Source: Biscogniauxia marginata
Taxonomy: Eukaryota; Ascomycota; Sordariomycetes; Xylariales; Xylariaceae
Direction: 5' to 3'
Assembly (NCBI GenBank): GCA_022695795.1
Contig: MU404056.1
Coordinates: forward strand, 806,001 to 870,000
Length of the DNA: 64,000 nucleotides
Shown: piece by piece, positions 43,671 to 55,025 of the stretch
How positions within the stretch are numbered: position 1 is the first letter of the stretch
Layout: each line of letters begins with the position of its first letter
Made by a program: the position numbers and the translations under genes
Notes under the pieces: generated by a model
Told to the model about the DNA's origin: nothing
The model's database searches: none
Seen by the model: the letters and a program-made list of their open reading frames with translations, nothing else

Positions 43671-46261
43671 TCCAATCGGCTCTTGCCTCTTAGAACAGCT
43701 GAAAAGAAAGAAATGCGGCAGGTACTTCGCCGGGATGTTACTATCACCCAAGTCTGATCCCTACTTTCGGCAATCTTGGTCCGGCTCTATAGGTTCGGGT
43801 CGTGGCTGAGTCGCAAGACTATCTCTAGGCTCGGCATGTATTCTGCTCTGGAAGGCCTATCCGTGTTCAAACAGGGAAGCCTTGGTGTTGTGGTCTCTCA
43901 GATTACCAATACGATCTTGTTCAACGTTGCGAAGTTCTTCTTATGTTTCGCTAAATACACCAAGCTCGGCAAGATGATACCCATGTCTAAGTTGTTTCTT
44001 TCACTGCGGCCGTAAATGAAACAACGGATATTAATTGCTCGGCACGTAAGAGTCTGATAGTCGAACTTTTTAGCAACAAGATGAAGCAGTCTTGGGTGGG
44101 GATTCGTATAATTATGGGTAATGTTTGGGGACTAGACTAATCTAGAAAAAGGGCCCTCGGTGAAGATATAGTCGTCGATAGTCTCTGTAATGCTTGGTCA
44201 TATACCTGACTAAGCCACCGCTAAAAGCCATACTAATCGAAAGACTGTATAGTCTACATGTATTTCAATCAATGCTTAGATAGTTAATGAGTATACGCTC
44301 GACTAGTATGCAAGACAATCGTTTAATTAATACCTTTTCAACGACTTTGCAAATATGCTATGCGCTTTAAAAATTTACTATGTTCAAGATTCAAAAGCTA
44401 TCATAAAAGAAGTAAACCAGAAAAATAAAATTGTTACCTAAGTCTTGAGGTCGTGAGTATAAAGAATATTCATGTATGGTAATGGAAATGGCGAGCGCAG
44501 CCAAGGATTAGGGCTGCAGATGGAGCTCTGTGACAATCATTTCTCATTTTACCTTATCTAATCTGATCTGAGGTTAGTCTAATCCATGTATGGTACGTGC
44601 ATGTACATTTTTAAGCGAGATTCTAGAAGCTCTCGCGTGTATGGAATATAATGCTTAGGTTTACATGGGCGGTATGTGGAACTCAAAAACACAACAAGAA
44701 GTTCAACTTATAGAAGATTGTAAAATGACACGTTTGAGAAATACGTTAGAAATCGGGCCGCTATTCTAGTGCGTGGACCTATGAACTAAAGTTGGTTGGT
44801 CTTTTGTCGGAGCTTATCTCACCTAGGTCGAAAAAGGAAGGAAAAGTCTTCTAGGTTAGCATAACAAGACGTTTGCCTGGTATGTAATTTAAGTCGGACG
44901 ACTTAAGCTCGCGATGCGACTACAGCGAAAACCGCAAGACCACCGTTTTGTTTGTAGTTAGAAATTTTTCTGTCTTGACAAGCTGCACTAACATATAGCG
45001 TCTCTATCTGCGTCCGCTAGAGTGCTGGGCGGTTCATGCTAACAACTATCAGCATGCAATCCCCTCACATACGGATTATATAGAAAACCCGTTCGGTGCT
45101 GAGTAATTACATGTGTATCATCAGGCGATCGTAGGAAGCTATCTATCGACCCTGTTTGGTCCTTTGCCTGATGCATTAAGCCGATCGCGAGCGCGGGATA
45201 TAGTCCTCCAATCCCACGGGTTCCACTTTTTTCTTCTTTCTGCCACGCGGGAAGACTCGAGATGATTGATTCCATGCGTGCAGGACGCCAAGCCTTGCCA
45301 AGCTCTAGGTTACCTCAGGGTACCTGGCAGGTGGACTACTGATAAATACACATGTCACCAATAGAACTGCGTGAGCTTCAACAAGTTTGTACTAGTAAAA
45401 GATGACGATAAGCAAACTAGAAACTGACGTCAGGAGGACTTAAATAAGCACGTATGGAATATTTGTCAGCGAGACGACTCTCTACTAAGTTTCTATCTAC
45501 ATTCTGTTGATGTAAGACGGATGGTAGCCAAGCCACGATTTGGTTGCCATTTCGCCCTACTATGTAATCTGTAAGGGTTCCCAATAAGTCGCAGCAGATT
45601 GACGATCGCAGGAGAACTAACTACCGTTTTTGTGAACCCTGCCGGTTCTAACCCATCGCTGACCTCCGAGCCTTTTACGGCCGGCAACTCCACATGAGCC
45701 GAAACCTGAATCAAATTTGAGGTTCACTTCGACCTGCTGTATCGGTAACCTCTCAAAATCCTCGGTAAGGTCCATGTTACACGAGCACATGGCCAAGGCG
45801 ATCGTAACTCTCAGAGTAGCCTATGTCCTTATGACCAAGACTTATAGCCAAGGGTTAAAATCCACGAGATCTTGGTAAACTCTCATGACTGAACCCATTG
45901 ATCTCGCGATCATTAGTTGACCTAGACTATCTCAGGAGCATGGATGATCTCATTGGCCAACTATCAACCTGTTACCCTAGCCCATGCCAAGTTGCACAGG
46001 GTATGTGACGTTAGATCCTCTACCCACTCCTTCATATTCCGGATTGAGGAATCATGTGCTTGGCGATGATGGTTTTGAGTTGATTGACACCGTAGATGTC
46101 TTGTTCCAGTGCCCTGGATTTCGAAGAGGCGGGCGGGAACACAACATGCGCATCTTATAAGATGGCGTGCATATCCCCTTCGCCTATCCTAGGTGCTCGT
46201 CCACGATCCAAACTTTCTATCTGTAAGGCTCGCCCATACGTCACTCGTTGAACAACTCAAG
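43671..46261. other. gene-poor region upstream of the dehydrogenase
   Basis: No supportable gene. Short open stretches (43776-44015 plus, 45039-45275 minus, 45493-45714 minus) lack introns, domains or convincing composition. The last ~450 bp should contain the promoter of the gene at 46262; I see no clear TATA box. Confidence 0.45.
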
Positions 46262-47701
46262 ATGCGCTCTTCTTTAATATCACTTTCTATTTGGGGCGCT
46301 GCCCTTGCTGCCCGAACCTTTCTGAACGAGCCAGACACGGGGTAACTTACAACCCGTCATCAGTCAAATTCTATGTAGGCTAATAGGGTTACCTTAGATT
46401 CGATGATTACTTTTCTAGCCTAGGGGCTACAGAGCTGCCACCGCTGGACAAACTCGTGGGCCTCCCGGACTTTGACGCTGCCGCCCGAAGGCACTTGACC
46501 ATTCAGAACTACACATATTATCGAAATGGCGCGGCTGGAGAATGGTCGTACCGGAATAACCTTGAGGTCTTCAACCGATACGCACTCCGACCAAGGACCA
46601 TGGTAGATATCACGAATATTGAGTCAACTCTTCCGTGAGTAGACCAGTCGTTTCGTCGTAAACCAGTATGACTTACACTGAAACGTAGGACTACGATTCT
46701 TGGTCATAATGTCTCGGCCCCATTCTTCATAAGCCCTTGCGCACGAGGAGGATACGGCAATGTGGAAGGCGAGAAGGGTTTAGTCGAAGGTGCTGCTGCC
46801 GGCGATATCTTGTACATGGTGAGGACATACCCATCCAAGACAGCGATAAGGGGTATGCGAAGCTAACAGGCTATATGAAGCCCGCCGTGTTGGCTTCCCT
46901 GACAATAGAAGAGATCGCGGCATTGAAGGCCGAGAACCAGGTCACATTCCAGCAGGTCTACCTCGACTCGAACGACACAACAACACAAGCCCTCTTCGAC
47001 CGCATCGAGAAAACAGATAGCAAGGCTATTGTCTTCACCATCGACTCGGCCGCCGATGGTAACCGACACCGAGCTGCTCGTTACGGCGTTGGATCTGCGT
47101 ACGTTATCGACCAGGGTGTCCAATTTTCGATCTAAGACATGCTAACTAGATATATATAGCGACTCCTCATACACACTCATCACCGTGAGCTGCTTACTCG
47201 CAAATACAAAGCCCCATAGACAGATTTTACTAACGACTTAACTAGTGGGACCTATACGACCATCTCCGTACCATGACCGACCTCCCGATAATCCTGAAGG
47301 GCATCCAGACGGTCGAGGACGCGCAGGCGGCAGTCGAGCACGGGGTCCCGGCGATCTACTTGTCGAACCACGGGGGGCGGCAAATCGACGGCGCGCGGTC
47401 GTCGCTCGAGGTCGCCATCGAGATCCACAAGAAGGCGCCGGAGGTGTTCAGCCAGCTCGAGGTCTACGCCGACGGCGGCGTGCGCTACGGCGCCGACGTG
47501 GTCAAGCTGCTCGCGCTGGGCGTCCGGTCCGTCGGGCTCGGCCGCCCGTTCATGTACGCCAACGTGTACGGCACCGAGGGCGTCAAGAAGGCGATCCAGA
47601 TCCTCAAGCACGAGATCGCCATCGACGCGGCCAACGCGGGCGTGGCGGACTTGCATAATATCGATCCGAGTATTGTGAGTACTGTTATTTTCTTCTTTTA
47701 A
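46262..47701 (+). CDS. secreted FMN-dependent alpha-hydroxy-acid dehydrogenase, six exons
   Basis: It oxidises 2-hydroxy acids (lactate/glycolate type) using FMN; the exact substrate is unknown. Exons 46262-46341, 46419-46634, 46689-46818, 46881-47098, 47160-47184 (25 bp) and 47246-47701 give an unbroken 374-residue frame. Introns are 54-77 bp, with CTAAC-type branch points in several. Residues 1-17 (MRSSLISLSIWGAALAA) form a signal peptide. The FMN_dh barrel shows YTYYRNGAAGEWSYRNN (58-74), QQVY (Q167, Y169), FTIDSAADGNRHRAARYG (D197), K241 in ILKGIQTVED, the catalytic SNHGGRQ (H265, R268), ADGGVR (D299, R303) and GLGRP (322-323), so the full active site is present. No cytochrome b5 domain. 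The C-terminus is uncertain: a GTGAGT at 47675 sits in the last codons. The large last exon is about 69% GC, far above the rest of the gene. Confidence 0.88.
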
Positions 47702-49002
47702 AAAGGACGAGAGGCGCTGGTTACCTGCTGTGCCTGACATTTGAGCTGGTGTCCTGATTATCTAGAAAGTCTAGAGAAAAGAAGCTGACATGTCGTTTAC
47801 AGCTCGATTTGACGCCTAATAGCAATTTGGCTTAGGTTCTGGGATAGATGGATAGAATATCATAGAGTGTATTCACATACTTAAAATGGTTCTTTAGAAA
47901 TGGTTTAGAAATGTATATAGGCGACGAATTATACCTTATTCCTTATGCCCTTCAACTACGTCGATGGAAATGATGCTCGAAAAGCCCCTTGAAAAAGTCA
48001 GGGACTTGGAAGATTTTTGCTTAATCCCAAGCATGGCCATTATTGGCTTTCCTGGGGAATTCTAGGACTATCTCGTCCTAAGTGAAGCGGCCTTGAAATA
48101 GCCCACTAGGCCTCCAATATCGGTGCTAGCCTACGTAAAGCTATCAGCATAATTCCGCAATCACTCGGCCATTTTTGATGACTCTGTGATTACCAATGCG
48201 GTTTGATAGACCGGGAAGACTAATTCGAGGTGATAGATATACCTGCTGTTCCCATATCTTTCCTTGCCCCCATCCCTCCCTTTCTTTTCTCCATCCTGTG
48301 GTAAGGGCTGGAACAGGTATGTGGGTGTGGTGAAGAATATGCTTGCTCTGTAATGCAATGAAGAAAATAAGTCACATCTACGTCGTATGCACAGCGTTAT
48401 TTCGTACATCGGAGCTAATGCGGTAGTCCTTGGTAGTCCTTGCGTGCGTGCAGGGACGCGGGGGCACGTGGGCGAGGACCCATGTTTATAGCTGCTGGGT
48501 TCACGTGACATCCCTTTTACCCAACCTTCGCTTCTTCATCAAGCAAGCTATACGATGCCTGCAATACGGAAAAACTGAATTGTTATTTCAATTGCGCAGC
48601 TGCTATTAACGGTCTCATAGTGATGATATCATTGATACTACTGGTAATTTAATTTCGAAATTTACTTCATCATTAATTTTATAAGCAGCTAAAAGATGGG
48701 AAACATAAATCAAGTATGGTATTATCTTCGCCAAAGTTATATTGCACATGCTAGTAACGATGTATGATTTCAACTAGTAATTTCCCTAAATATTCAAAGC
48801 AGCTTTTAAACTTTCTAGACATGATCTTCGTAATAGTAGTCGCCTCTTCTACTACTCGATCTAGCGCGGTTTGATTTATTAATAGGGAAATTAGCGATCA
48901 CATATACGTGTTGGTTCACCGGGGTAAGGGTTAGTAAATGTAGTGAGAGGATGTTGCAGTATTATCATCAGTGCTGCAGTGGGTGAAGTTATTAATTTAG
49001 GT
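47702..49002. other. intergenic region
   Basis: No supported gene. It includes an E-box-like GGGGCACGTGGG (about 48461) and TTCACGTGACATCCC (about 48502), the same core as in the retroelement U3 regions but without other LTR similarity. The minus-strand open stretch 48161-48511 (Ser/Pro/Tyr/Arg-rich) has no recognisable feature. Confidence 0.5.
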
Positions 49003-49133
49003 ATGTACCTAGGTACCTAGGGCGACATAGATCAGTCAAGGCAGTACTGGTAAGCCTACTTTACTGATTAGAATACTGATTTGGGGGGGCAGGGAAAAAA
49101 GAATTAAAAAAAATTAGGTACCTAGGTACATAA
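49003..49133. repeat. two TACCTAGGTA palindrome arrays
   Basis: ATGTACCTAGGTACCTAGGG (about 49003-49022) and TTAGGTACCTAGGTACATAA (about 49114-49133) are overlapping copies of the palindrome TACCTAGGTA in opposite order. They frame a ~110-bp segment as an imperfect inverted pair. A third copy, CGTACCTAGGTACCTAAC, is at about 51831-51848. Such words are scattered in intergenic DNA of many Sordariomycete-type fungi. Confidence 0.6.
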
Positions 49134-49277
49134 TGCCAGTGATTGGGTATAGGTTATTTTGCGACCCGGTGCGCACCTGCATTCACTCACAAACAATAAG
49201 CGTGCACATTACTGACAATAAAAAATCAGCATCTTTATTGTTCTTGCTGCAGGCCCCACAGCTGGCTACAATTTCCT

Positions 49278-49407
49278 ATAAAGCCAGGGCAACTCCCCCA
49301 CCTCTTGCCGACTTCATCCTCACTACTCATCCTAACTACCAACTCAATTAATTTATTATTACTATTATTATTATCATCCTAACCCAATCCTAACCTGCCC
49401 GTCCTCT
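49278..49407 (+). promoter_or_regulatory. likely polymerase II promoter with CT-rich leader
   Basis: TATAAA at 49278-49283 is followed about 30 bp later by a CT/AC-rich leader (CACCTCTTGCCGACTTCATC onward, then a TTATTA run), the layout of strong fungal promoters. The first ATG downstream (49408) opens only 20 codons (MEAPVSWAVDKHKG...), so it is either an upstream frame or a first exon. The next ATG with good context (CACAATGGCC, 49656) opens 14 codons. The gene served could be the spliced one at 50604. Confidence 0.4.
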
Positions 49408-49618
49408 ATGGAAGCACCAGTATCCTGGGCTGTCGATAAGCACAAGGGTCTACCTTGTACCGGGCAGTAGTAATATTATCCTTTAATATTCTCGTCGTGC
49501 CTATACCCTCGTCACGAGTCATAATCGGTATTCACTAGCCTTCTCCCTCCGTCGAGATGCATTGCTAATTCTCATAAACCTCGCTAGCCGATAAGCATTC
49601 AAACATGCAGGCAATATA

Positions 49619-49646
49619 AGAGGCAGTGCATCCATCCACTGCCTCT
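49619..49646. other. perfect 10-bp stem hairpin
   Basis: AGAGGCAGTG (49619-49628) and CACTGCCTCT (49637-49646) form a perfect stem around an 8-nt loop, CATCCATC. It lies between the CT-rich leader and the short ATG frame at 49656, so it could be an RNA leader structure or a palindromic binding site. Confidence 0.5.
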
Positions 49647-49714
49647 ATCATCACAATGGCCGAGAACGGCCAGCCAGGGTGCTTGTGCCCGCCGTCTTAG
49701 TAGGCCCTTCCCAC

Positions 49715-49768
49715 GTTCCTTTTCTTTTTTTTTCCTTTTTCCTTTTTCCTTTTTTTCTTTCTTCAAAG
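49715..49768 (+). repeat. pyrimidine tract (TTTTTCC)n
   Basis: Over 50 bp are almost entirely T and C, with three to four TTTTTCC units. On the plus strand this resembles a pyrimidine-rich fungal promoter or leader element ahead of the gene at 50604. Confidence 0.6.
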
Positions 49769-49844
49769 CTGGACTATCATGGTACTAATTAACACTAGAG
49801 GGTATCGCAATCTTCAGCAATCCCGCCTACCATAGGCTCCTAAT

Positions 49845-49950
49845 GGTAACTCGACGTTGTCCTCAACCGTCGGAGGCAACTCGACTCGTCCTCGACGGTT
49901 GGGGGCAACTCGACTCGTCCTCAATGGTCGGGACCAATTCGTCCCTCAAA
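49845..49950. repeat. 30-bp tandem repeat, about 3.3 units
   Basis: Units of the form GGCAACTCGACTCGTCCTCg followed by ACGGTTGGGG repeat three times with mismatches, then a partial unit. The period is a multiple of three, so a frame could read it as a 10-residue repeat (49843-50037 is open), but codon usage and context give no support for translation. Confidence 0.65.
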
Positions 49951-50603
49951 ATGTCGAGTTCGTTGCGTTGCCAACATCCAACCGGCGCACGACTTCCTGG
50001 TCGTGCCTACTTTGATGCCGCCGATAATGGCTCATAAATAAACATACCCTCAGTATTCTTGAGGTGAACATATTTGTCACTCGACATCATAATTAACTCT
50101 TAGAGTTAACATCACCTTGAATGGGTTGCAGTATGTTTTACCACAGGCCGCAGTATTTGACAATCCTGGCCCGAGTCAAGACCTCCACTATTCCAACCCA
50201 CCTTCTCGGGTGACTTTGAGAGTCCGTTAAAGAGGTACTAACCAAACTACCGTGTCAGATCAAAGATACTGCTCCCTGAAGGGTGGCCTAGCTATTGCTA
50301 GGATCTTAAAACTACCTCTTCGGCCGGGGATGTCGGCCTGGTGTTTATCTCAGTTCCACGGCCAGCCGGCCCTTCTGCGCCCGGAGGAAGCAGCTCAGCT
50401 TCCTCCACCACGACCGCCAGCACCACCTAATAGAGGTACATAACCAAGTGGGCTGGCGGGGTGGACAGCTGTCGGCACTAGTCAGACAACTGCCATCGCC
50501 GTGGCGACGAAGAAGAGCCGTAATCAACCAACGGCCGCGGCTGGTCCTGAGAACACCGGCTTCGACATCGACTCCCATTGTGGGCCGGCCCCGGTCAATT
50601 ATA

Positions 50604-51039
50604 ATGAAGACCACTATTAAGGGTAAGTATCGAAATAAGCCTCAGTTGACATTAAATTTGGCCTCTAACTTACGTGCAATACCTACAGGCGCGGGTGTGA
50701 AGAAGCCGTTAGCCCCTTCGAAGAAGCTCCCGGCGGAGGAAAAACGCAAGCAGGTTAGGAAGCACTCTAAAATACATATGAAAATAACATGTTAACGAAA
50801 CTGGTAAACAGTGGAACGCGATGGACCGTTTTTACCACCTCCGTCGGAAAGCAGAGCTGAAGGGCTTCTACTATGCGGCTTCACAGCTCCCTACGGAGCT
50901 TATACCGGTATTCCAAAACAATATGAGGAAGGCTCGAGACGAAGAAATCCAGACTGGCGACCCAGATGGCGGCGCTCGTAATAACAACACTTGCAGACGA
51001 GCAAACGCACGCCTGCGGTGCTGGAAAACAAAGGAATGA
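50604..51039 (+). CDS. small spliced gene of unknown function (103 aa)
   Basis: Two introns join three pieces in one frame: exons 50604-50622, 50689-50753 and 50812-51039. Intron 1 (66 bp) is textbook: GTAAGT donor, CTAAC branch, CTACAG acceptor. Intron 2 (58 bp) has GTTAGG, a GTTAAC branch and AACAG. The product starts MKTTIKGAGVKKP, has a Lys-rich linker (SKKLPAEEKRKQ), then a charged helical part (WNAMDRFYHLRRKAELKG, FYYAASQLPTELIPVFQNNM) and a polar end with Cys and Arg. I do not recognise the family. The frame is also open upstream to 50448 with an Arg-rich composition, so the true start may lie further upstream, perhaps served by the promoter near 49278. Splice logic is the main evidence. 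Confidence 0.45.
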
Positions 51040-51880
51040 AAGGTACAACAGACTAAGAAGAAATTATCACGAGAAGAGATAACAAGACAAGAGATAAACA
51101 ATTAAGCACCAAGAGCTAGATACTAAAACCAACTAAATTCACACATAATTATATTATTAATGTACCACATCACTAACAGAAAATTGGCATGATTAAATGT
51201 GTACTGACAGTATGTGATAAGTTTGAACTAACTACTAGAGAGCTGTTTTATAGGATCCTCTCTTCCTTTTTTTTTGGCCTTTTTTCACTCGTGTCACGGT
51301 CTGCAATAAGATCCAGGGCCCAAGGGCTCGAGTTATCTTTATATTACAATGAAAAAGAATCGTGTGAGGAAAGAAAGACTCCTTATACTGCTAGCGAGCT
51401 ACATACATTTCTTAAGCCGTGGCAACGCAGACCATAGCAACGTATTCATCTGGATAGCTTCACACAGCAACGGGGCATTAGCTCCGCCAGGGCAACGGCT
51501 GTGACATTGTGTCAATATTATTCGTAACACAGATGCTAACTCGAATTATTAGGTAGTTCATGAAGAAATGGCATCTTCGATTTCTGATCCAACATCATTA
51601 CTTAATATAATGTGCAATTACTTCTCAAGTGATCTTCAGATACGTATACAATGAATGTTACATGTTCGCCCATACACTTGGTACCATGCAGAAAAACCTT
51701 TTATTATGCATACAACCGAGACGCATCCAGCGACAGTAAAATCAGCTCGTATAAAATAACCTACACTAATGGTTAAATAATAAATACACACAGGTGTTAT
51801 TACCTATCAAGAAAGTACTTATATACTCCCGTACCTAGGTACCTAACACCATATAAAGCTCGTACCTTTTGTATAAGCCC
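51040..51880. other. right edge of the gene island
   Basis: No supported gene. The open stretch at 51189-51437 has no domain. A third TACCTAGGTA palindrome copy is at 51831-51848. From about 51880 the sequence turns within ~40 bp into TA-rich RIP-type DNA. Confidence 0.5.
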
Positions 51881-54569
51881 TTAATAAATAATTTTTTCTT
51901 TAAATATTAATATTATACTAGTTTTAACCCTATTTTCATATCGTTATTTATTATTTACTTTTATTTATATACGTATTTATTAACATTAATTAATATTATT
52001 AAACAAATAATAATATAAATTAATAAAATTAAAAAAGTTATTATTATTAAAATCAAAAAAAAAACTTCTTATAATAATATAAGTAATCTTAATAACACCT
52101 TTTAAACTATTTACTTATATAAATAATATTATTAATAAAATGTCGAAATAAAAATAACTAAAAATTATAATGTAAAGTATTATTTAAGAAAGAATAACAC
52201 GATAAATAAAAAAATAACTCGAAATAAAACCTTAAAAGTATTAAAAAGCTAAAAAATAACTAATTAAACTAATTAAACTAATTTTAAAGCGATTATTTTT
52301 TCTCGTTTATTTATTTAACCTTATAATAATTAAATAAGAAAAAATCAACTTAGAAAAAGTAATTATTTAACAAAAAATAATATAAATACTTATAATGCTT
52401 ATAAATTTTAAAGCCTTTAATGTTAATATATTTAACATATAAATAATTAAAAAAATACTAAAAAATATTTTAATAAAATAAAATATATATATTAAAAAAG
52501 AAAATACGAAATACTTTTAAAAGTTAACCGAGCTTATTATAATAAAAAGATTTTTAATATAAAACTTTAAAAAACTAAAAACGATTAAATAAAAATAACT
52601 TGATATATTAATATAAAAAATATTAATAATTAAAACTAATTAAAGAATAATATATTTAAAATTAATAGTTTTTACTCGATTTTAATTAGTATTATTACAA
52701 TTCGGGTAAGTTATAATAAAATTACTCGGTTAATAAACGTTATTTTAAAAAGCGATATATAAAAAGAATTTACTTTTTATTCTTTTAAATACGTAATATT
52801 AAACCTTTATTTACTAATAAATTTTCTAGTTTAAACCCTTATTATTATAAAGATTAAAAGAACTAAAATTATAATTAATAACGACAAGATTTAACGAGAC
52901 TTATAATATATAGTAAGGCGATTTTATATTAAAAAAAAAACTCGAGGAAATTAATAGTTCTTTTTCGTTTAGCTAAGTTTATTTAATTCCTTTAAAGAAC
53001 TTTTAACGTTAAGGGTAATAAACTAAAAACCCCGTAAAAAATTATATTAGGTTTTTAATTAATCCTTTTTCGAGAATTAATAGTCTTTATTAAACGATTA
53101 ATAATTCTTCGCCGCTTAACTTATAAGTGTTTAGTTAATAAGCTTTTTAATAATTATTATTTATTCTTTTTTTATAAGATATCTTTATTAATACTTAACC
53201 TTTTAAAAATACTTTTAAAGATATTTATTAATAAAATATAACTTATAAATACTATTTATATAATTAAGTTAAAGTAATTTATATAACTAATTATATTTAA
53301 TAATAAAGGAAAATAATACCTTTTTTAAAAAGGTATATTAAAAATATATATATTACTTTAAGATTAAGACTTTTATAAACCTCGAAATATTAACTCTTTA
53401 TAAGTTATTTAAATGAAAAATAAAGGCCCTTAGCTTTAAGCGGTTTTAGTTTTTATTTTTTAATAAGTTAATTATATATATTAAGAGGTAATCCTTTTAA
53501 GTAATTATTTATATTTATTAAAATTAATAAGAGTAAACATATTATAATATTTTATTAATTAAAATATTAAATAAAATATATCTTTTAATAATTATAAAAC
53601 ATTTTAAAAAATAAGTTTTAATATTTTTTAATATTTTTTAATATTTATTATATTATAAAGATTAAATAAATTTAATTTTATATCGTTTTTTTCTTAAAAA
53701 AAGCGTTAATTTATTTTTTATATAACGTTTTTTAAAATTAATACTTTATAAATATATATTTCGTAATAAAACGACATTTTAATATAAAGTAAAATAAGAT
53801 TTAATATTATTATAACTAAATAGTTATTTTTTTTTTCGAGATAAAAACTAAGAAAAGTAATAAAAGTAAAATGAATTTAAAAGTGTTATAAGTTATATTA
53901 AATAAACTTATTTTATATTAAAAGGTTTTAAATTTAGATTTTAAAGAAAAATAATAATTAATCGCGGTAATTTATAAAGTTTGTTATAACATTTTTTTAA
54001 TTATAATATATTTTATTTAAATTATTAATACGATTTAAAGATATAACTAATAAGTTTCGGGTATTAATTAGTATTTACGAAAATATAAAAAAAGTATATT
54101 AATATTTAATAAATAAAAATAGTAATAACGACATTAATTAATTTTACGTTAATCGTAAGTATTATTATATTAATAAAAACGGAAAATATAATTATAAAGG
54201 TAATAAGGATTATTTAAAGTAATTAAATAAACTTTAAAAACGAAAGTATTAAATATATAAATAAATAAAAATGTTAGTTTATTAAATATTTAAAACGAAA
54301 ACAAAAAAAGGTTAAAATGTAATAAAAAGCTAAAAAGGGTTAATTTAAAGATAATTATATAACTTTTTTAGCAAATTACAAGAAAATCGACGAATTTAAT
54401 TTGAAGTTTAATAAAGATAATATAAAGGATTTAATATTAAACTCGAATAAGTCGTTAATAAAAAGGTAATATATAATAATTAATTAATTATTTAATTAAG
54501 CTTTTTAATATAAAATCATTTTATTTTTCGTATTAAGGGAAATTAAAGTTAATATCGATATTGTGTTCG
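51881..54569. other. deeply RIP-degraded repeat, unidentified
   Basis: Almost pure A/T. If TAA/TAG are read as mutated Gln/Trp, some plus-strand segments (for example 52330-52720 and 53100-53700) look like continuous Lys/Ile/Leu-rich frames, hinting at a former transposon gene, but no motif can be named. It continues at 55026 after the solo LTR insertion. Confidence 0.4.
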
Positions 54570-55020
54570 TGTAACGAACCTCCTTATATGTTCCTAGTTA
54601 GTTAACTTTACTAGTAAGTATGTATTAAGTTTTCTTGATTTAAAAGTAATAATGTATTAAGATTAATTTAAGAGATTTATAATGCTTTGTTCATTATAAT
54701 ATTAAAAAGTAACTATAATCTTAAATTAATAGTTTAAAAACTCGAATAAATAACTAAATATATAAAAAATACCGTTCTTTTTATATTTATTTATTTTACT
54801 TTTTATTCCTTATAATTAATATATTAAATACTTTTAAATAAGTCTTATTTACACATATTTATTCTTTATTAGATATTACTAAATAAGTCTTATTTACATA
54901 TATCCATATCACGTGATAATAGGTTATTTTCTTTTCCAGGATTTATATCCGGTGTAGAAGTAAGAACAATAAGAATAGTACCCTTGTTATTTAATTGCTC
55001 ACCCTAGTTGGTTCGTAACA
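54570..55020 (-). repeat. solo LTR with perfect 5-bp target duplication (451 bp)
   Basis: Starts TGTAACGAACC and ends GGTTCGTAACA on the plus strand, with GTTCG immediately on both sides (54565-54569 and 55021-55025). It is therefore a clean insertion later reduced to one LTR. The R-U5 part is RIP-mutated; the U3 part (54900-55010) is nearly intact and contains ATCACGTGATAATAGG and a duplicated TAAATAAGTCTTATTTACA palindrome unit. Confidence 0.93.
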
Positions 55021-55025
55021 GTTCG

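Noticed and set aside
47245..47740. Long open frames in two other readings of the GC-rich last exon
   Set aside because: High GC removes stop codons in all frames; only the frame with SNHGGRQ and GLGRP matches a protein family.
48161..48511. 116-codon minus-strand open frame
   Set aside because: No domain, no splice context; composition looks like intergenic DNA read by chance.
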